DNA of 64,000 nucleotides from Mesorhabditis belari. Its lineage: Eukaryota; Nematoda; Chromadorea; Rhabditida; Rhabditidae. The stretch lies in NCBI GenBank assembly GCA_958450365.1, contig CAUEEP010000866.1:62001-126000 (forward strand). Direction: 5' to 3'. Every line of letters begins with the position of its first letter. Positions within the stretch are counted from its first letter, which is position 1. Below, piece by piece: positions 1-11,200 of the stretch. The translations under genes were made by a program, and so were the position numbers. The notes beneath the pieces were generated by a model that did not search any database, was not told the DNA's origin, and saw nothing but the letters and a program-made list of their open reading frames with translations.

Positions 1-443
1 AGCAAAGGAAGATGAGAATACTGATCTAAACACGTTGTTCATACGTCTGATTAACGACTTTTTTAATTTTACGACAACACATTGATCAGTAGGTGGCCCG
101 CAGAAGACAAATTGCCGTATCTAAATATCCTATCTAAATTCAAATGCCAATGAAAAGTTAATCTTTCAAGTTTTTAGTTCATAGTTAACTTACCGATTTA
201 TGAGAAAAAATTGCTTTGTTTCTAGCACCAACTTCCCACCATCTTCCAGTTTAAAGATTGCCCGTTATATAAATATATCTGTCACTGTCATTCCGAGAAT
301 TTACCGAAAATTCTGCGTCTCGACCTCAAAAAACGACTATTGAACGAGTTGGGAATTCTTATGACCTTGGTAAGCTGAATAAGTCAAGATCATCAAAATC
401 TTCATAAAATCACTAAGCCAGATATTTTAGTAGCAAACCCTAC

Positions 444-850
444 GCTTTTTAAGGTCACATTCTCGCAGAGTTCAATGTGATCACAGTCCGTCAAAAATTG
501 ATTGAAATTGAAGCAGCGATCAATGGAATTGAAAGCATTAGCCAAAGCGACTCTTTCTTGAATAACTCAAAACATAGCTTTCTTTCAAAATCTCACTTTC
601 GCACTGGTATTGGTTCTCCGTAGTTACAATTGCAATACTCTGCTAGGATTGATAAATCCCGACAATCCTTTGGCAAATCTGGGTCTAATTCCCTTAGCCA
701 TGAGTTTCCGAGAGTATCTTGAAGGAAATTTAATCTTACTCCTACCATTGATACGGAAAAACGATTGATCTTCGAAGTCAGCAATGGGTCGATGCTAAAA
801 ACACAAGCACTGAAGTCTTGAGTCTCAGGGCAAAGAGTTCGAAAGAACAC
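444..850 (-). CDS. Two exons of an unrecognised Cys-rich gene (partial)
   Basis: Two consecutive minus-strand exons fit together. The first runs from about 850 to 597 and ends at a GTGAG donor; the second runs 552-444, follows an AAG acceptor in matching phase and ends at a GTAGG donor. The joined reading contains regularly spaced cysteines, including CNCNYGEP near the end of exon one and CFNFNQFLTDC...ELC in exon two. Such spacing is common in secreted nematode proteins, but I cannot assign a family with confidence; a DUF19/T20D4.11-like protein is one possibility. No signal peptide exon and no stop were identified, so both ends are open; the first ATG in the first exon need not be the true start. 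The gene lies head-to-head with the small Cys-rich peptide gene at 1138. Confidence 0.35.
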
Positions 851-1066
851 ACAAACACTGAACCGTTCAAACCTCGTTCTTTTGTCTTCCTTATCACCGC
901 TTTTGAATTAACAACAAGGTTTTGCCTACGCTTTCACAAAAAACCTAACTGACAACTCAAGTAATTACTTTGAAGGGGTCAAAAACTAGTCAGAGTTGTC
1001 AGCGGAAATGAAATCAGCAATGTTTGATTAGCATCTTTAGACTTGATATCACCAAATAAATCTTAG

Positions 1067-1074
1067 TATAAATA
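1067..1074 (+). promoter_or_regulatory. TATA box of the Cys-rich peptide gene
   Basis: TATAAATA lies 71 bp upstream of the ATG at 1138. The same octamer sits 64 bp upstream of the Gly-rich peptide gene at 26488, so two small secreted-protein genes in this window share the same core promoter layout. Confidence 0.6.
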
Positions 1075-1137
1075 CTCAACTTGAAGTCCCAACTACATCA
1101 CAAACCCAATTTTTATTTCTCCTTTCACCAAACCAAA

Positions 1138-1428
1138 ATGAAAGTCGCTGTGGTGGCCCTTATTTGCTTCTTCTTCTTGGTCGATCCACTCGTTTCAGCC
1201 ACCGAAGAAAAGGAAAATGCTACGTTGAGTGAGTTTTTAAATCTGTAGTTAGATGGAGATCTTAACATTGTCTTTCATATATCAATTCATATTTTAGTTT
1301 TCCAAAACGACTTTCTTCATCGTGCTGATCGTCATCGTCCGCGCGATTGTTGCCCCGACTCGTGCATTGGAAATTGTTACTCCGGGAAGTGCCCGTATTG
1401 GTGTGGCCTTCCAAACAACTGCTGCTAA
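1138..1428 (+). CDS. Small secreted Cys-rich peptide (73 aa, two exons)
   Basis: Exon 1 is 1138-1228 and exon 2 is 1298-1428, separated by a 69-bp intron with a GTGAG donor and ATTTTAG acceptor; the phases join cleanly to an open 73-residue product ending in TAA. Residues 1-20 (MKVAVVALICFFFLVDPLVS) are a clear signal peptide. An acidic stretch and a basic HR-rich stretch follow. The last 27 residues hold eight cysteines: CC, four single Cys, then a terminal CC. The length, secretion signal and dense cysteines resemble nematode antimicrobial or venom-like knottin peptides, but no family is recognised and the activity is unknown. A TATA box lies upstream and an AATAAA downstream, so this looks like a complete, expressed gene that is too short for ordinary ORF screens. 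The precursor-like middle (about 21-46) might be cleaved off; this is inference. Confidence 0.8.
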
Positions 1429-1511
1429 TCAAAATTCAGTTTCGAAGCATTTCTCCTGTAACAACTCTTTTGTAACATTGCATTTCTCTTTCCAATAATC
1501 TTTTCCTTTTA

Positions 1512-1517
1512 AATAAA
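1512..1517 (+). terminator. Polyadenylation signal for the Cys-rich peptide gene
   Basis: AATAAA is found 84 bp after the stop codon at 1426-1428, in a T-rich stretch. Confidence 0.5.
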
Positions 1518-1639
1518 CATCTGATTTCAGATCCATACAGAAAATTTCACGTTTACCGTACACAAAGCAACAAAAACTCAAGTTGAATCAGTCCCCTTAG
1601 GTGCTAGTTCATCTTAAGATAGATGAAAGACATCTGTGA

Positions 1640-2150
1640 TCTGTGATCAATATCGCTAACCAGAACGTTCGCTCGCGGCCTAGCATACAGCCCGGGCAAA
1701 GGATGCTTTCCTTTTGGAACCCGTAAAGGAAAAGGAGCAGTGAGCAATTGAGCCGCTTCCTTGACTTGACTTCTATATATTTCTTGGGTTCTTATGGGTT
1801 ATTTAACAATTTGTATCCAAAATAAGAAAAAAAGGCTTCAGATCAGCAAAAATTAGAGATTTTACTTGGAGATACAACAAACGAACCCCTCCGATCGCTT
1901 CCCCGACCCAGAAAACCCCTGGGTACAACCTTTTGCAACTGAGCTTTCCCGCTTTCTAGGCGTCACTATGCCCAAATTTTTGGGATTAATTTTTGCATTA
2001 ATTTGACTGTAATTTTGCCACAAATTCTACACCCTTCTAAACCAAAACAGCTAAAATACAAGGACCTGCAAAGCTGATTTCATCTTCTAATATACACTAA
2101 TAATGAGAACCGGTCCCAATTCGGGCCCCTGCTTTAATAAAAAACAAATT
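1640..2150. repeat. Dispersed non-coding repeat shared with 6510-6600, 38650-38960 and 48940-49330
   Basis: Stretches such as GTCACTATGCCCAAAT followed by a degenerate tract, CTAAACCAAAACAGC-like motifs and TTTAATAAAAAACAAATTA recur at the other positions. I see no reading frame and no terminal repeats. It may be the body of a degraded element, or sequence carried along by the duplication that also brought the glycosyltransferase fragment at 2152-2488. Confidence 0.4.
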
Positions 2151-2151
2151 A

Positions 2152-2488
2152 TGAAACCTTTATCGTCATATTCCAATATGCATCCACCTAGTCAAACTGC
2201 AGCAAATCTCCATTCAGATTGGCTTCTTCTATAGTACTCTTCTCCACAGTTTCATCTGTTGTTCGACCAACAACGAAAAGTGTTTGGTAGGAGAACTTAA
2301 ACATTAAACTTATTAATGACTAGCTAAATTTTTTTTATTGAAATCAGTTTTTCAGAACTTACATTCATTTCCCAGGCGCCGTCAGCATAAGTGACTTGGA
2401 TTGCGTCTCTCCGGCTTTGATTCCCGATAATTTTTATTTGAATGGACTTCTTGAAGCATTGTTTACAAAGAAAGCGTTGCTCAAACAT
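2152..2488 (-). pseudogene. Inverted fragment of a family 31 glycosyltransferase gene
   Basis: On the minus strand the reading from 2488 to 2363 contains RRDAIQVTYADGAWE, the RRxAIRxTW hallmark at the start of the GT31 (Galactosyl_T) catalytic domain. It is followed at about 2306-2152 by FVVGRTTDET and an LLQxDxxDxYxNMTIK block, also typical of GT31. The same two blocks occur on the plus strand at 52640-52927. Here the second block has an in-frame TAG where the other copy reads Tyr, and both copies share one extra T just before the KFSYQT motif. The rest of the enzyme, including the DDD motif, is absent. This is therefore a decayed, inverted partial copy rather than a gene. Confidence 0.75.
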
Positions 2489-2992
2489 AATTTTTATGAT
2501 CTTTGATGCTCAATTTGCATATCATAATTAGCTCGACTGGAAAATAGTTAAAAACGAGAAAAGGGGCCGAGAGCGAGATAATGAGTGACTAACGCGGACA
2601 CAATTCAGCGAAATTACACCTGTTATTGAAATGGGAGCATTTCGAGTTTTGTTTAAAGTTAATTTTGATGGAAGTGTTTTCGGAAAAATATTTTGTTGGT
2701 GTCGATCTTCTTCCATATCGAATTGAATTATCGATAATTTTTCTTATTTTAACCGTGATGTCAATATTATTTGTAATCTTTATCGCATTTCGGAGTACTC
2801 CGAAGAAAATGGTTAGATATCGAGTTCACATAATCGATAGCTTGGTGAGGTTTTTGGGAGAAAATGGCAAGTGAATAAGTTCGCAAATAAGATTGAGCAT
2901 AAGCTCTGAAAGCTCTCGAGTTAATGAAGCAAGGATTTTTCAAGAAACAGTTGTGACTGAAGTTTAAGGTCCCCCCGTTCGGCCACACATTC

Positions 2993-3170
2993 ACCTGAAT
3001 AACAACAAGGAAAGCGTTCTTTGCCGATTGTTGCTTAGCGACAACTCGATTCAAATATAATAGACCGTAAGTCACACAAATATAAAATGGCGTCAAAATG
3101 CCACATGTGAGAAAGGCAGCTATTTGGAGGATTTTCAGCCATAAGTTTAGATCGAGAACAAGGGGTGGCT
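2993..3170 (-). repeat. Inverted copy of the receptor exon at 4041-4237
   Basis: Read on the minus strand this segment encodes PLVLDLNLWLKILQIAAF, the same as the plus-strand exon at about 4041, with a few substitutions and a short deletion near its 3' end. The two form an inverted pair about 0.9 kb apart inside the same decayed receptor gene. Confidence 0.8.
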
Positions 3171-3214
3171 GGTTTGGGGAGGGGAAAGGTTCTGTTTGTA
3201 TCGACAGCAAACAA

Positions 3215-3425
3215 AGCTACAATAACTTACAAGAGCTGAAAGATACAGTGGCCCACAGTAGTACAAGCTACAATAGCCTACAACAGTACAATCTATAGTC
3301 TGTAGCAAAATAAACCTACGGTAACATTAGTACAATGCCACAGCAGCATACAACAGCCTAAAGCTACGGTAGCCAACAATAGCATGAGGCTACAGGAACC
3401 TACGCCTACAGCAAACTACAGTCAG
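3215..3425 (+). repeat. Degenerate CTACAATAGC-type tandem repeat
   Basis: Roughly ten-base units based on CTACA(A/G)TAGC and its variants (CTACAACAG, CTACGGTAGC) follow each other with many substitutions. It lies in a would-be intron of the decayed receptor and has no coding meaning. Confidence 0.7.
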
Positions 3426-4772
3426 GATTTTGCAAGTCATCTAAACCTCTTCCATTTTCAGATTGCCAGCGGTATCTTCAGCTTCACTTTCATAATATTC
3501 TACACTCCTTATGTTTTCCATAAAAACGGCGATCCGCAGATTTATTTCCTCTCAACAGCTCTTCTAAACTATGCCATTAAAAAAATTCCATTGCATCTTT
3601 TATTGGCAAGTTTACTATTCACTTCTGAATCTTGGCAAGTTTACTATTCACTCCCACTTCTAGATTGGTTGCTATTTCGCAGCTTTCAACACGGCTCGAG
3701 CTGTCATTCTCTGTTTCAAATATCGTTTTGATGCGGTGATCTATGGACGATTCAGGGATCAATATTTACGATGGGATAAATATCTCGTTTATCCATTAAT
3801 CATTTTTCCGTTTATTGCTACGATATTTATTGTTCCAAATGCCACCCATTCGACGGGTTTTCGAGCAGTTGTTGTGGGTTAAGAATGGCTGATTTAACTA
3901 CATTTTGAACCACTAAAAACTTGAACAAGTTTTAAACTTTGGTTCCAAACCGTGTTTTTTTCTGATTAATATATCGATTCCTTTTTTTTATCCTTTCAGA
4001 AATCCATAACCTTATCCACTTCAAATCTCGAAATCGAAGTCGAACCCCTTGTTCTCGATCTAAACTTATGGCTGAAAATCCTCCAAATAGCTGCCTTTCT
4101 CCCATGTGGCATTTTGACGACATTTTATATTTGTGTGACTTATGTTCTACTATATTTGAATCGAGTTGTCGCTAAGCAACAATCGAAAAAGATTCTTTCG
4201 ACACAAAGAACAGCTTTCACTATGTTGTTAATTCAGGTAAGAAAGAAGTAACAAAAAAGACCAAACCAGTTACAACTGATATCTTGAAATAATTCTCTTC
4301 AACGGAGCTTTCAGGCTACCAACCCCTGGCGCAGTTCCTGTAATTGTAATGATCATTGGTTTTCTTATCAACAGTGAGATGAGCATGTCGGGTAAAAGAC
4401 TTGGAATTACAAAAGAAACTCCATCTTTCAGTCTTCAATCTCACCACAAGTGTCATTATGATTTCATATGGATTCTTCTATCCATTTGTTGTCTTGATTA
4501 CGACAAAACCCTACTTTTTATATACAAAGAGCTTGCTATTCAAAGCATTTTCTAGACCACATGCCGTTTCGATCAAACAGTTCCCTGGTGCAGCAAAACC
4601 TTGACCTCTGCTACATATTGTATCACTGCAAAGAATTCACCAGACTCACCAGACAAAGAATTCACCAGACCAGAATTCACCATAATGCTTGTTGAAACGA
4701 AAGCAAAACAGTCCACGTTCTGCAATTTCAAATTATTCTACACGACGGCGACAATATGTATTTAAAATATAA

Positions 4773-5545
4773 ATGATCTGGGTGGCTTACAATAAAAACT
4801 TCATCGATGAAGAGAGCTATTATGTGAGCCAAGGAGCACATCTTGCCTCAATCTACAGTGAGGCTGAAAATGACTTTATTATGGGTAAGTTGAAATTCTT
4901 TCAAACTGGTAGACTTTCAAAGTGTTTTTCAATGTAATCATGCACTTGAGTACCCATGGCATAGGGTACCTTGTTAGTCCTGTTATTAAACCTAAAGAAG
5001 CTGTAACCCAACTTTTGCTGGCCGGGTTCAATACCCCAGATGTTTTCCTAATCTTTTCGCAATTATCGAGTCTTACAAGCAGGTGTTACTGTATTCGTAA
5101 CAGTTTATGCGGTAACAAACCTTGTCATTTAGATCTATGCTGTCCACCTGCCTGTTTTGATTTAACAGTTTATTTAGAAGTAAATAGCAAATAACAGATA
5201 ATAGCAAAACCATGAAATTACGCAAAACGTGGTGTGTAAGAATTGTTTTGAGCGCTATTCTATGTTATTGATAGAAATTTCAGAGAAACGGCACCCTCAA
5301 ATGGACTGGTGGATCTGCGTTTGACTATCAAAAGGTCCCGTGCTTTGATACAAATCAGGATTAAGATTTGGTTAAGATTGGTGGTCAGTGTGGCTAATTT
5401 TTGGTGTGTTTGAAAATTCGAGGGATCCCAAATCTCAGATCTCAAACTATCACGCTGTGATGTTTATGGCACTCCATGGCAATGGAATTGGCATACCATT
5501 GGCGTGCAGCCAACCGTCCCTAATTCTGTCTGCAAAAGCAGATAA
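4773..5545 (+). pseudogene. C-type lectin domain fragment (three exons)
   Basis: Three plus-strand exons fit a C-type lectin-like domain. The block 4773-4884 ends in SQGAHLASIYSEAENDFI (the GAHLASIHSxxEN signature) with a GTAAGT donor. The block from 5284 gives NGTLKWTGGSAFDYQ, equivalent to the WxDGxxxDY motif. The block 5439-5545 gives CDVYGTPWQWNW and ends PNSVCKSR then TAA, the usual terminal CK. The 5' part with signal peptide is missing, and the conserved Cys before GAHL is replaced (ESYYVSQ where AExxCxxQ is expected). These losses suggest a pseudogene or a fragment, although the three preserved exons are still clean. Confidence 0.65.
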
Positions 5546-5669
5546 ATTCAGCCACAAAATATCAATAAATTTTGTACCCTGTTAAGTAACAAATTTTTAT
5601 CTCTGCTCACAATTTTCTGAAGAAACTATTTATACAGAAAATGATAAAGAAAGATTACACAAACATGTA

Positions 5670-6180
5670 TTAGGTTGAACTGAATGAAACCGCCGTTTCA
5701 TTCAGTTTCTACATAGAAATTTTATTGTTAAAATACTGCGAAAAACAACAATTATTCCAATAAGAAATGCGCCATTATCTTCAATAATCTTTCTTCGCTT
5801 TTCTTTCGAAAAGCTAAGGTGTTTGACCATGAAAGTATTGGCACTTCGAAATCCTCATTCCCTTCGTGAAATCGTTGGAACCAAGCTCGACATTGTCTTT
5901 CGGAGATTAGTGATTGGCCAAATACACTTGCAGTGACTTTATAGCAATCGGCTGCCACTTTTCCTTGCTTGAAGTCATACAGCATACAAACTCGAATTCG
6001 ATACTTCAAATCGTTCATCCTAAAAAGTTAAAAGTAGCAGGGGGAAGACAAATGGAGAACCAAGAAAACAAATAAGAAAACAGATTTTAAGTAACATAAA
6101 AATATATTGATTAAATAGTCAGCAATTAACATTTAACGACAAAAGATTAAGCGGCGGCGACTTCATTTGGTTTAACCTAA
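5670..6180 (-). mobile_element. Internally deleted mariner element
   Basis: Inverted ends match: TTAGGTTGAACTGAATGAA at the left, and the complement of TTCATTTGGTTTAACCTAA at the right. Between them the minus strand encodes the first part of a mariner transposase (MNDLKYRIRVCMLYDFKQGK, then RQCRAWFQRFHEGNEDFE, the helix-turn-helix region), which jumps straight to a C-terminal tail ending MAHFLLE. The whole catalytic core is missing. It is a non-autonomous remnant. Confidence 0.75.
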
Positions 6181-6640
6181 GATTTTTAGTGTCATCTTTC
6201 CTTCAGACTTTGTTTGCTTTACTGGATGTTGATTCCATTCAATTAGAGTTTCATTGAACTCATAATTAAGTAAATCAAACTACAAGAATGGTTACAGTAG
6301 TTTTTCCAAACTATCCATTTTTTAGAAAACATTGTGATAAAATACGACTCTTCTTTACTGTTAAAAAGCTGAATTAAAATTTTTAGCAATTTCTTTTTCT
6401 TTTTTTTTCAATTTGTTCTGAAGTTAATCGGTCAAATTCTAAAGTTCATAACAACCAGAAATCAATCCAGAAACGCTTTTATTTTCTCAATTTTTTTGTT
6501 TCAAAAGTGATCTTCGGCGTCACTATGCTCAAGTTTTTGAGATCAATTTTTGCCTTAAATTTGTTTATAGTTTTGCTAGAAATTCTACATCCCGTTAAAC
6601 CAAAATAATTTGGTTTTATTGAGAATAGGTATTAAACTGT
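6180..6640. other. Non-coding stretch
   Basis: No exon or transposon end is recognised here. Part of 6510-6600 belongs to the dispersed repeat seen at 1640-2150. Confidence 0.5.
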
Positions 6641-6647
6641 CCAGAAA

Positions 6648-6959
6648 GTCTTCAAAGCACTGTCCTGAAGGTTTAAATTTACATTTGAAAATCGTAAACC
6701 TTATTTCCTTATTGTGTGTAAGTATTTCTAGACAAACCATTTACAGTCGAACCTCTCTATAACGAACCTCGATATAACGTAAACCTCTCTATAACGTAAG
6801 GCGTGACCGGTCCCGGCCGACGTTAAGCTATATAAAACGGCACTCTATATAACGTAAACCTCTATATAACGTAAGCTATAGCCGTCCCGTGAGTTACGTT
6901 ATAGAGAGGTTCGACTGTATTTCCAAATACAGCAGAGAAAGTGGTAGCAAAAACATCAT
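6648..6959 (-). pseudogene. 5' stub of a third CUB-receptor copy
   Basis: The interval matches the first exon and the start of the second exon of the CUB genes A and B. The signal peptide exon begins at 6959 (MMFLLPLSLLYLEI) and is cut by the pogo-like element at 6744-6917; homology resumes at about 6743 and stops at 6648, where a transposon end abuts. The rest of the gene is not present to the left. It marks an earlier member of the tandem array. Upstream sequence to about 7200 also matches the 5' flanks of copies A and B. Confidence 0.7.
6744..6917. mobile_element. Pogo-like palindromic MITE (174 bp)
   Basis: The ends are CAGTCGAACCTCTCTATAAC and its complement, flanked by TA on both sides (6742-6743 and 6918-6919). 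The interior is built from repeated CTCTATATAACGTAA units and is largely self-complementary. Ends of the CAGTxGAACC type with TA duplications are known from pogo/Tigger elements. A copy of the same length and nearly the same sequence is at 11604-11777. There is no coding capacity. Confidence 0.8.
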
Positions 6960-7200
6960 CGCTATGAATGTTTGATCAAAATTTTGAAATAAATTCTTGT
7001 ATTATAATCGATTTGCTTTCATAAAGAATAGCAAAACTCCAAAAATCTTTGAGTATAAACAATCGAGTCCGATTTCTAAAAAGAACGGCTCTTTTTTGTT
7101 TGGCTTTAAAAATAATCCATGATTCATGGAAGTTTAAAGTATCGCTCGTTTCCGATAAATGAGAGCTGATACTCATCGGCAGTTTCTTTTGCACCACCCT

Positions 7201-7687
7201 AATACTTCCGTTTAAAACCAACCAATTCACCAATTAACGTATGGTTTGCTCTAAATAAAAAATGTTTCTTCTTCAATTTCCCATCCTTTTAAGCCAATTT
7301 TGGTTCACTTTCAAGAAAATTTGAGAGTGAAAAGTGAAGCAAATTGGAGTTTCTCGTAAAAATCGATAAAAAACCTAAACGAAAAAATTGGCTGAATGTA
7401 TTTCTCTGAAAATTTGGCTATATACCAAACTTTTTGTGCTCTATCTTTTATCTATTGACATCAAGATAGGTTTCCTTAGCTAAAGTGTCATCACATCATC
7501 AATTTTTGACTACCCGACTTCGCGCTCCCAAAAAAATGCAGACATAAGATATTTTAAACCCGTTTTAATATTATTTTGCAGAAAAATGATTAGCCTTTTT
7601 AATGAAAAAAGCCGTCGTCAATTCATGCATTTGTTGGTTTTAAACGAAAGTAAGAAAAAAAACGAAAAGACTTTCTGGACAGCCTAA
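7201..7687. mobile_element. Mariner-derived MITE, one end visible
   Basis: The right end (GACTTTCTGGACAGCCTAA) matches the inverted end of the 55510-56133 element, and the body is the same sequence family. The left end near 7201 (CAATTCACCAATTAA) is truncated. It has no open transposase frame. Confidence 0.65.
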
Positions 7688-7732
7688 TGATTCCAAATCC
7701 GGATCACTCCAATTTCTCAGTCTCAATAACCG

Positions 7733-8014
7733 ATGCTCTATAGTACCCCTGGTGTTTTGACCTCAATCATGTTCACTCTTCAGATGATCACAAGCTCTTT
7801 TGTCGTTTTTGCCAATATAGTACTCGTTGGTTTGATCGGCATTGGAATGCCTGCACTTTTTGGTCTATGGGCTCAACAAATGTTGGCACCAATACTCAAA
7901 GTTCTCGAATGTTTTCTATCCTATTTCTTATCCGGGTCAGCCATTTATATTCTTAAGAAGCATGAAAAAGTATTAGTTGGCTTTAGTTCAATGTTTTTAG
8001 AATCATCACAATAG
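7733..8014 (+). CDS. Hydrophobic ORF of unknown function, copy A
   Basis: An open frame of 93 codons is dominated by hydrophobic helices (SSFVVFANIVLVGLIGIGMP and neighbours). The start MLYSTPGVLTSIMFTLQ is followed by CAG, which could be a splice acceptor, so the ATG may be internal to an exon of a longer membrane protein. The related ORF at 16818 keeps the first 60 residues and then diverges by a frameshift. Both lie just downstream of, and convergent with, a CUB-receptor gene. It could be a leftover of a serpentine receptor. I do not recognise it and expect many such ORFs to be non-functional. Confidence 0.3.
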   Translation: MLYSTPGVLTSIMFTLQMITSSFVVFANIVLVGLIGIGMPALFGLWAQQMLAPILKVLECFLSYFLSGSAIYILKKHEKVLVGFSSMFLESSQ

Positions 8015-8212
8015 TTTGCCTCCAAGAATGAAAGGAAACAAAAGAATTCAGCACGATCACTGGAAGATCGACGGATTCGAAATTGTCAACAACCAGAGTC
8101 AAAACAACAACTACTAAAACTCAATTTTTTTTTGTCTAAAATAGGTATTATGGGTGAATTTTAATGCTTAAACACTTTATTTCAACAACAACATAAACTC
8201 GTTTATCCGATC

Positions 8213-11200
8213 AAATTCGAAACTCTTTCAACAGCTGAATCGTAATAAAGACTAATGCTGTTTGGAGCCATTGAATCCCTTCTTGTTCTTCGATCATACA
8301 AAATATAAATCATAATAAAGATGACAACTATTCCCAATAAAGAGAACAAAATCCATGTCATTGTGTGACTTTGTGGCTTACCGTTTAACCAATCTAAAAC
8401 CTTGTTTCATTTGACAAATTTCATTTAACTTACATGTTTCTAGTTTCAATTGAAATCCTTTAGATGTGTCCGATCCGTCACTCACAAATCGGAGAAGCAG
8501 CTGATTGCTTTCAGTTGTTCGGACTTCTCCAATTCGGTCAAATCTGAATGAATTTGTATTAGAGCCTACTGACAATGAGCTTGAAAGACGTTGATTAGAC
8601 CAACAATTGCTACACTGCTAAATTGGGTTTTTCAACCCTTGCAACAACAAGCAACAATTGCAGCAACAATCAACAATTGCAACAACCATCAACAACTGCA
8701 GCAACAATCAACAATTGCAACAACAATCAAAAATTGCAATAACATTCAACAATTGCAGCAACAAGCAACAATTGCTAGTACACTGCAAGAATATCAGTAA
8801 AGTTGGTTCGCTAAAGATTAGCGAGACAAGTGTATTGTAAAGTAAAGTATTTCAACAACTATACTTTTTCGTTATCCCATGTTCCTCATATGTCAGTCGA
8901 TCATTGTAGAAAATAGAAAGGGCAATGACAACGATCCGAATTTTAGCCCCATCAGCAGCCGTTATTGAATAAGAACAATTCATATTGTTGCAATAACTAA
9001 AAATCATCCTGAACAAAGTTAACAACGTGCTTAAATCATTAGCAAGTTGCTTTAAGCAAGCCAAATAAAGTCAGATGCCTTACTTTGCTGGATAATATGG
9101 TGATAAAACCCAAATCGGCAAATCATCAAGTGTGTATTCTGTTTGCTCGCATTGACAGGCTAAAAGCAAATATTTATTTACTATCTAAACCAGTCTTTAA
9201 AGTCTTTAAGCCTTACAATCCGCCTGTTAAATGAATCTCCAAAGCCACATGACCAAGCATTGATAAAGGAACATTTCCTCACCTCCTTTCCACTCCAAAT
9301 TGATGCTTACATTAATCTCTGTCTCGACATTATCCGGCCTTGTTCCAAAGTGCAAATAAATGAAGTCAGCTCTATTTAATCTTATCAAAATCTCAGCTCG
9401 ATAACTAACGTGTTTGCTGAAGTGAGGTAGTCACCAGTGCTGAAACTTCGAGACGGATTGTCATTAGGAATAAAGGAGCTAAAATGAGAAGGAATTTGTG
9501 AACATAGGGATTAGCATTAGAAACCTCTTTATATTTTCATCTATCGCCATAGTGAGCAGCCATGCATAAAGAGTGGTTTTCTCAAATTCCCATGTTATTA
9601 TAAGGCGATTTTTTGGGTTATTTTTGATCCTTATAAAGCAATCCAATTGAGGGCATTCCTTTTTGATGTTGAACTTGATATTTTTTGTTTCGAAAATATT
9701 CAGATCAAGAAAAGGCTCGATGGAACCGGGGAAACATGTGCATTCTAAAACTATCGTGAGTTTTTCACTTCAATTTCTAGCTGTGAGGCTTCCCTATGAA
9801 TTCTGTCTTGATTTTGTCGATGGGATGTCGGTGTATTTTATTTTCAAGCGCTAAGCCAGAGGTCACGAAGGTTAAATCCAGACACCAACCTTGTTTTCAT
9901 ATTCATACCCGTAAAAGGACTACCTACCTAGCTTGTAGACTTGCTATCTGATCGAAATTCTGTTGAATCCGATCCGATTCTATCCGATAGAAGGGTTGAC
10001 CGGATCCGATCGGATTTGATTTATTTCAATAGAGGCTTTTATCAGATCGAATCCAATGGATGAGATCCGATAAAAGCCTCTAATGAAATCCTATAAAAGC
10101 CTCAGATTATAGGATCCCGCATTCAATGGATGGGATCATCGATCATCCGATCCGATCCGGAAGATGTGAAGATGTAATCCGGATTCGATCCATCCGATGG
10201 CAAGTCTACTAGCTTGTCCAACTCAGATTATAGGATTAAAATCAAGTAATGTAGATGAACCAAGGCTTTGACTGTGTAAGACAATATTGTCAAGGCTTGA
10301 CGAGTTTCTTAACTTGAGAGAGATCAAGGCTAGTATACTCTGAGCATATCTTTTACAAACTTCTCGAAACGTGCATCAACGTGAAGTTGAGCGCATGCAC
10401 ATTTCGATGGTATGAAATATTAAATGAAGTTGGCAGCATCCAGATTTGTCTGTAGTCGTGCCTTGTCCGAACCAATGAGCTGAAAGATGTCAAGTAAACT
10501 ATGTTCCAGAGTCAAAACCTGGCAATTCTCGAGTTATTTGTCGTAACGCCCTTCATTTTGAGTGTGAATGGCGTTTTGTAGGATTCAAAACGCTAAACAA
10601 ATGTTGTTGAGTTATAAATTTTACAAACATTTGCTTCTAATAAGATTCGTTCATAGTGAGTTGAATTCTCTTCAGTGGCGGCAATGCTGACTTCTGATTC
10701 ACATGTGGCAAGATCACAAACGCCGGATGGAAAATCGGGAAGAGTAATATTGGTATCATGCGATAAAACAATTTTCTCCATAGAACAAATGCAACCTGAG
10801 ATTGATTTGGATTCTGGGTTCAGCCTAGTTGACTGATATTGTATTAGGCTGGCAAGTTATAAACGATCGTTTTTGGGTAATGTGTTTTCTGAAAAAACGG
10901 CTTATCCAATCAAAAAACGGTTTGCTTGATTCAAAAGCCCTTATCCTTAATCCACAAAATGGCTTTTTTGAATTTTTGAAAAATGTTTTATTTTATGTTA
11001 AGCGAAATTATTCTAGGAGCAGCACATCTTGAGCAGATTGAATTCAAATGGAAGATCAACGATTCTACTCGTTCGCCCAATCCGAAAGATGATTTGTTTC
11101 TTGGACAAAGGTGAACGGAAAACAACGATGCATGGACCAATGATTGTTTTGCCAAGTCCAACCTCTGGAACAGTGGAACATGTCGTCGACACACTTCCAA

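Larger units (their letters stand above)
2650..4604 (+). pseudogene. Decayed serpentine (7TM) chemoreceptor, Srh-like
   Basis: Blocks in receptor order are scattered over this interval. About 2668-2874 encodes a hydrophobic helix followed by FRSTPKKMVRYR (the TPKxMxxY intracellular loop after TM1 in the Srh/Str group). About 3462-3600 and 3667-3880 encode further helices, with FNTARAVILCFKYRF and YPLIIFPFIATIF. About 4040-4236 encodes LKILQIAAFLPCGILTTFY with the SKKILSTQRTAF loop. About 4400-4604 encodes a terminal helix with YPFVVLITTKPY. The frames do not connect through consistent splice sites, and an inverted exon copy plus a simple-repeat block interrupts the middle. A complete 7TM product cannot be assembled, so I call it a pseudogene; the subfamily is uncertain. 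Confidence 0.6.

Noticed and set aside
2767..3210. 147-codon minus-strand ORF with a membrane helix
   Set aside because: Only its middle matches a receptor exon, as an inverted copy; the rest is not conserved, so it is not a separate gene.
8591..8840. Gln/Asn-rich ORFs on the plus strand
   Set aside because: Translation of the CAACAATTG microsatellite inside an intron of the opposite-strand CUB gene.
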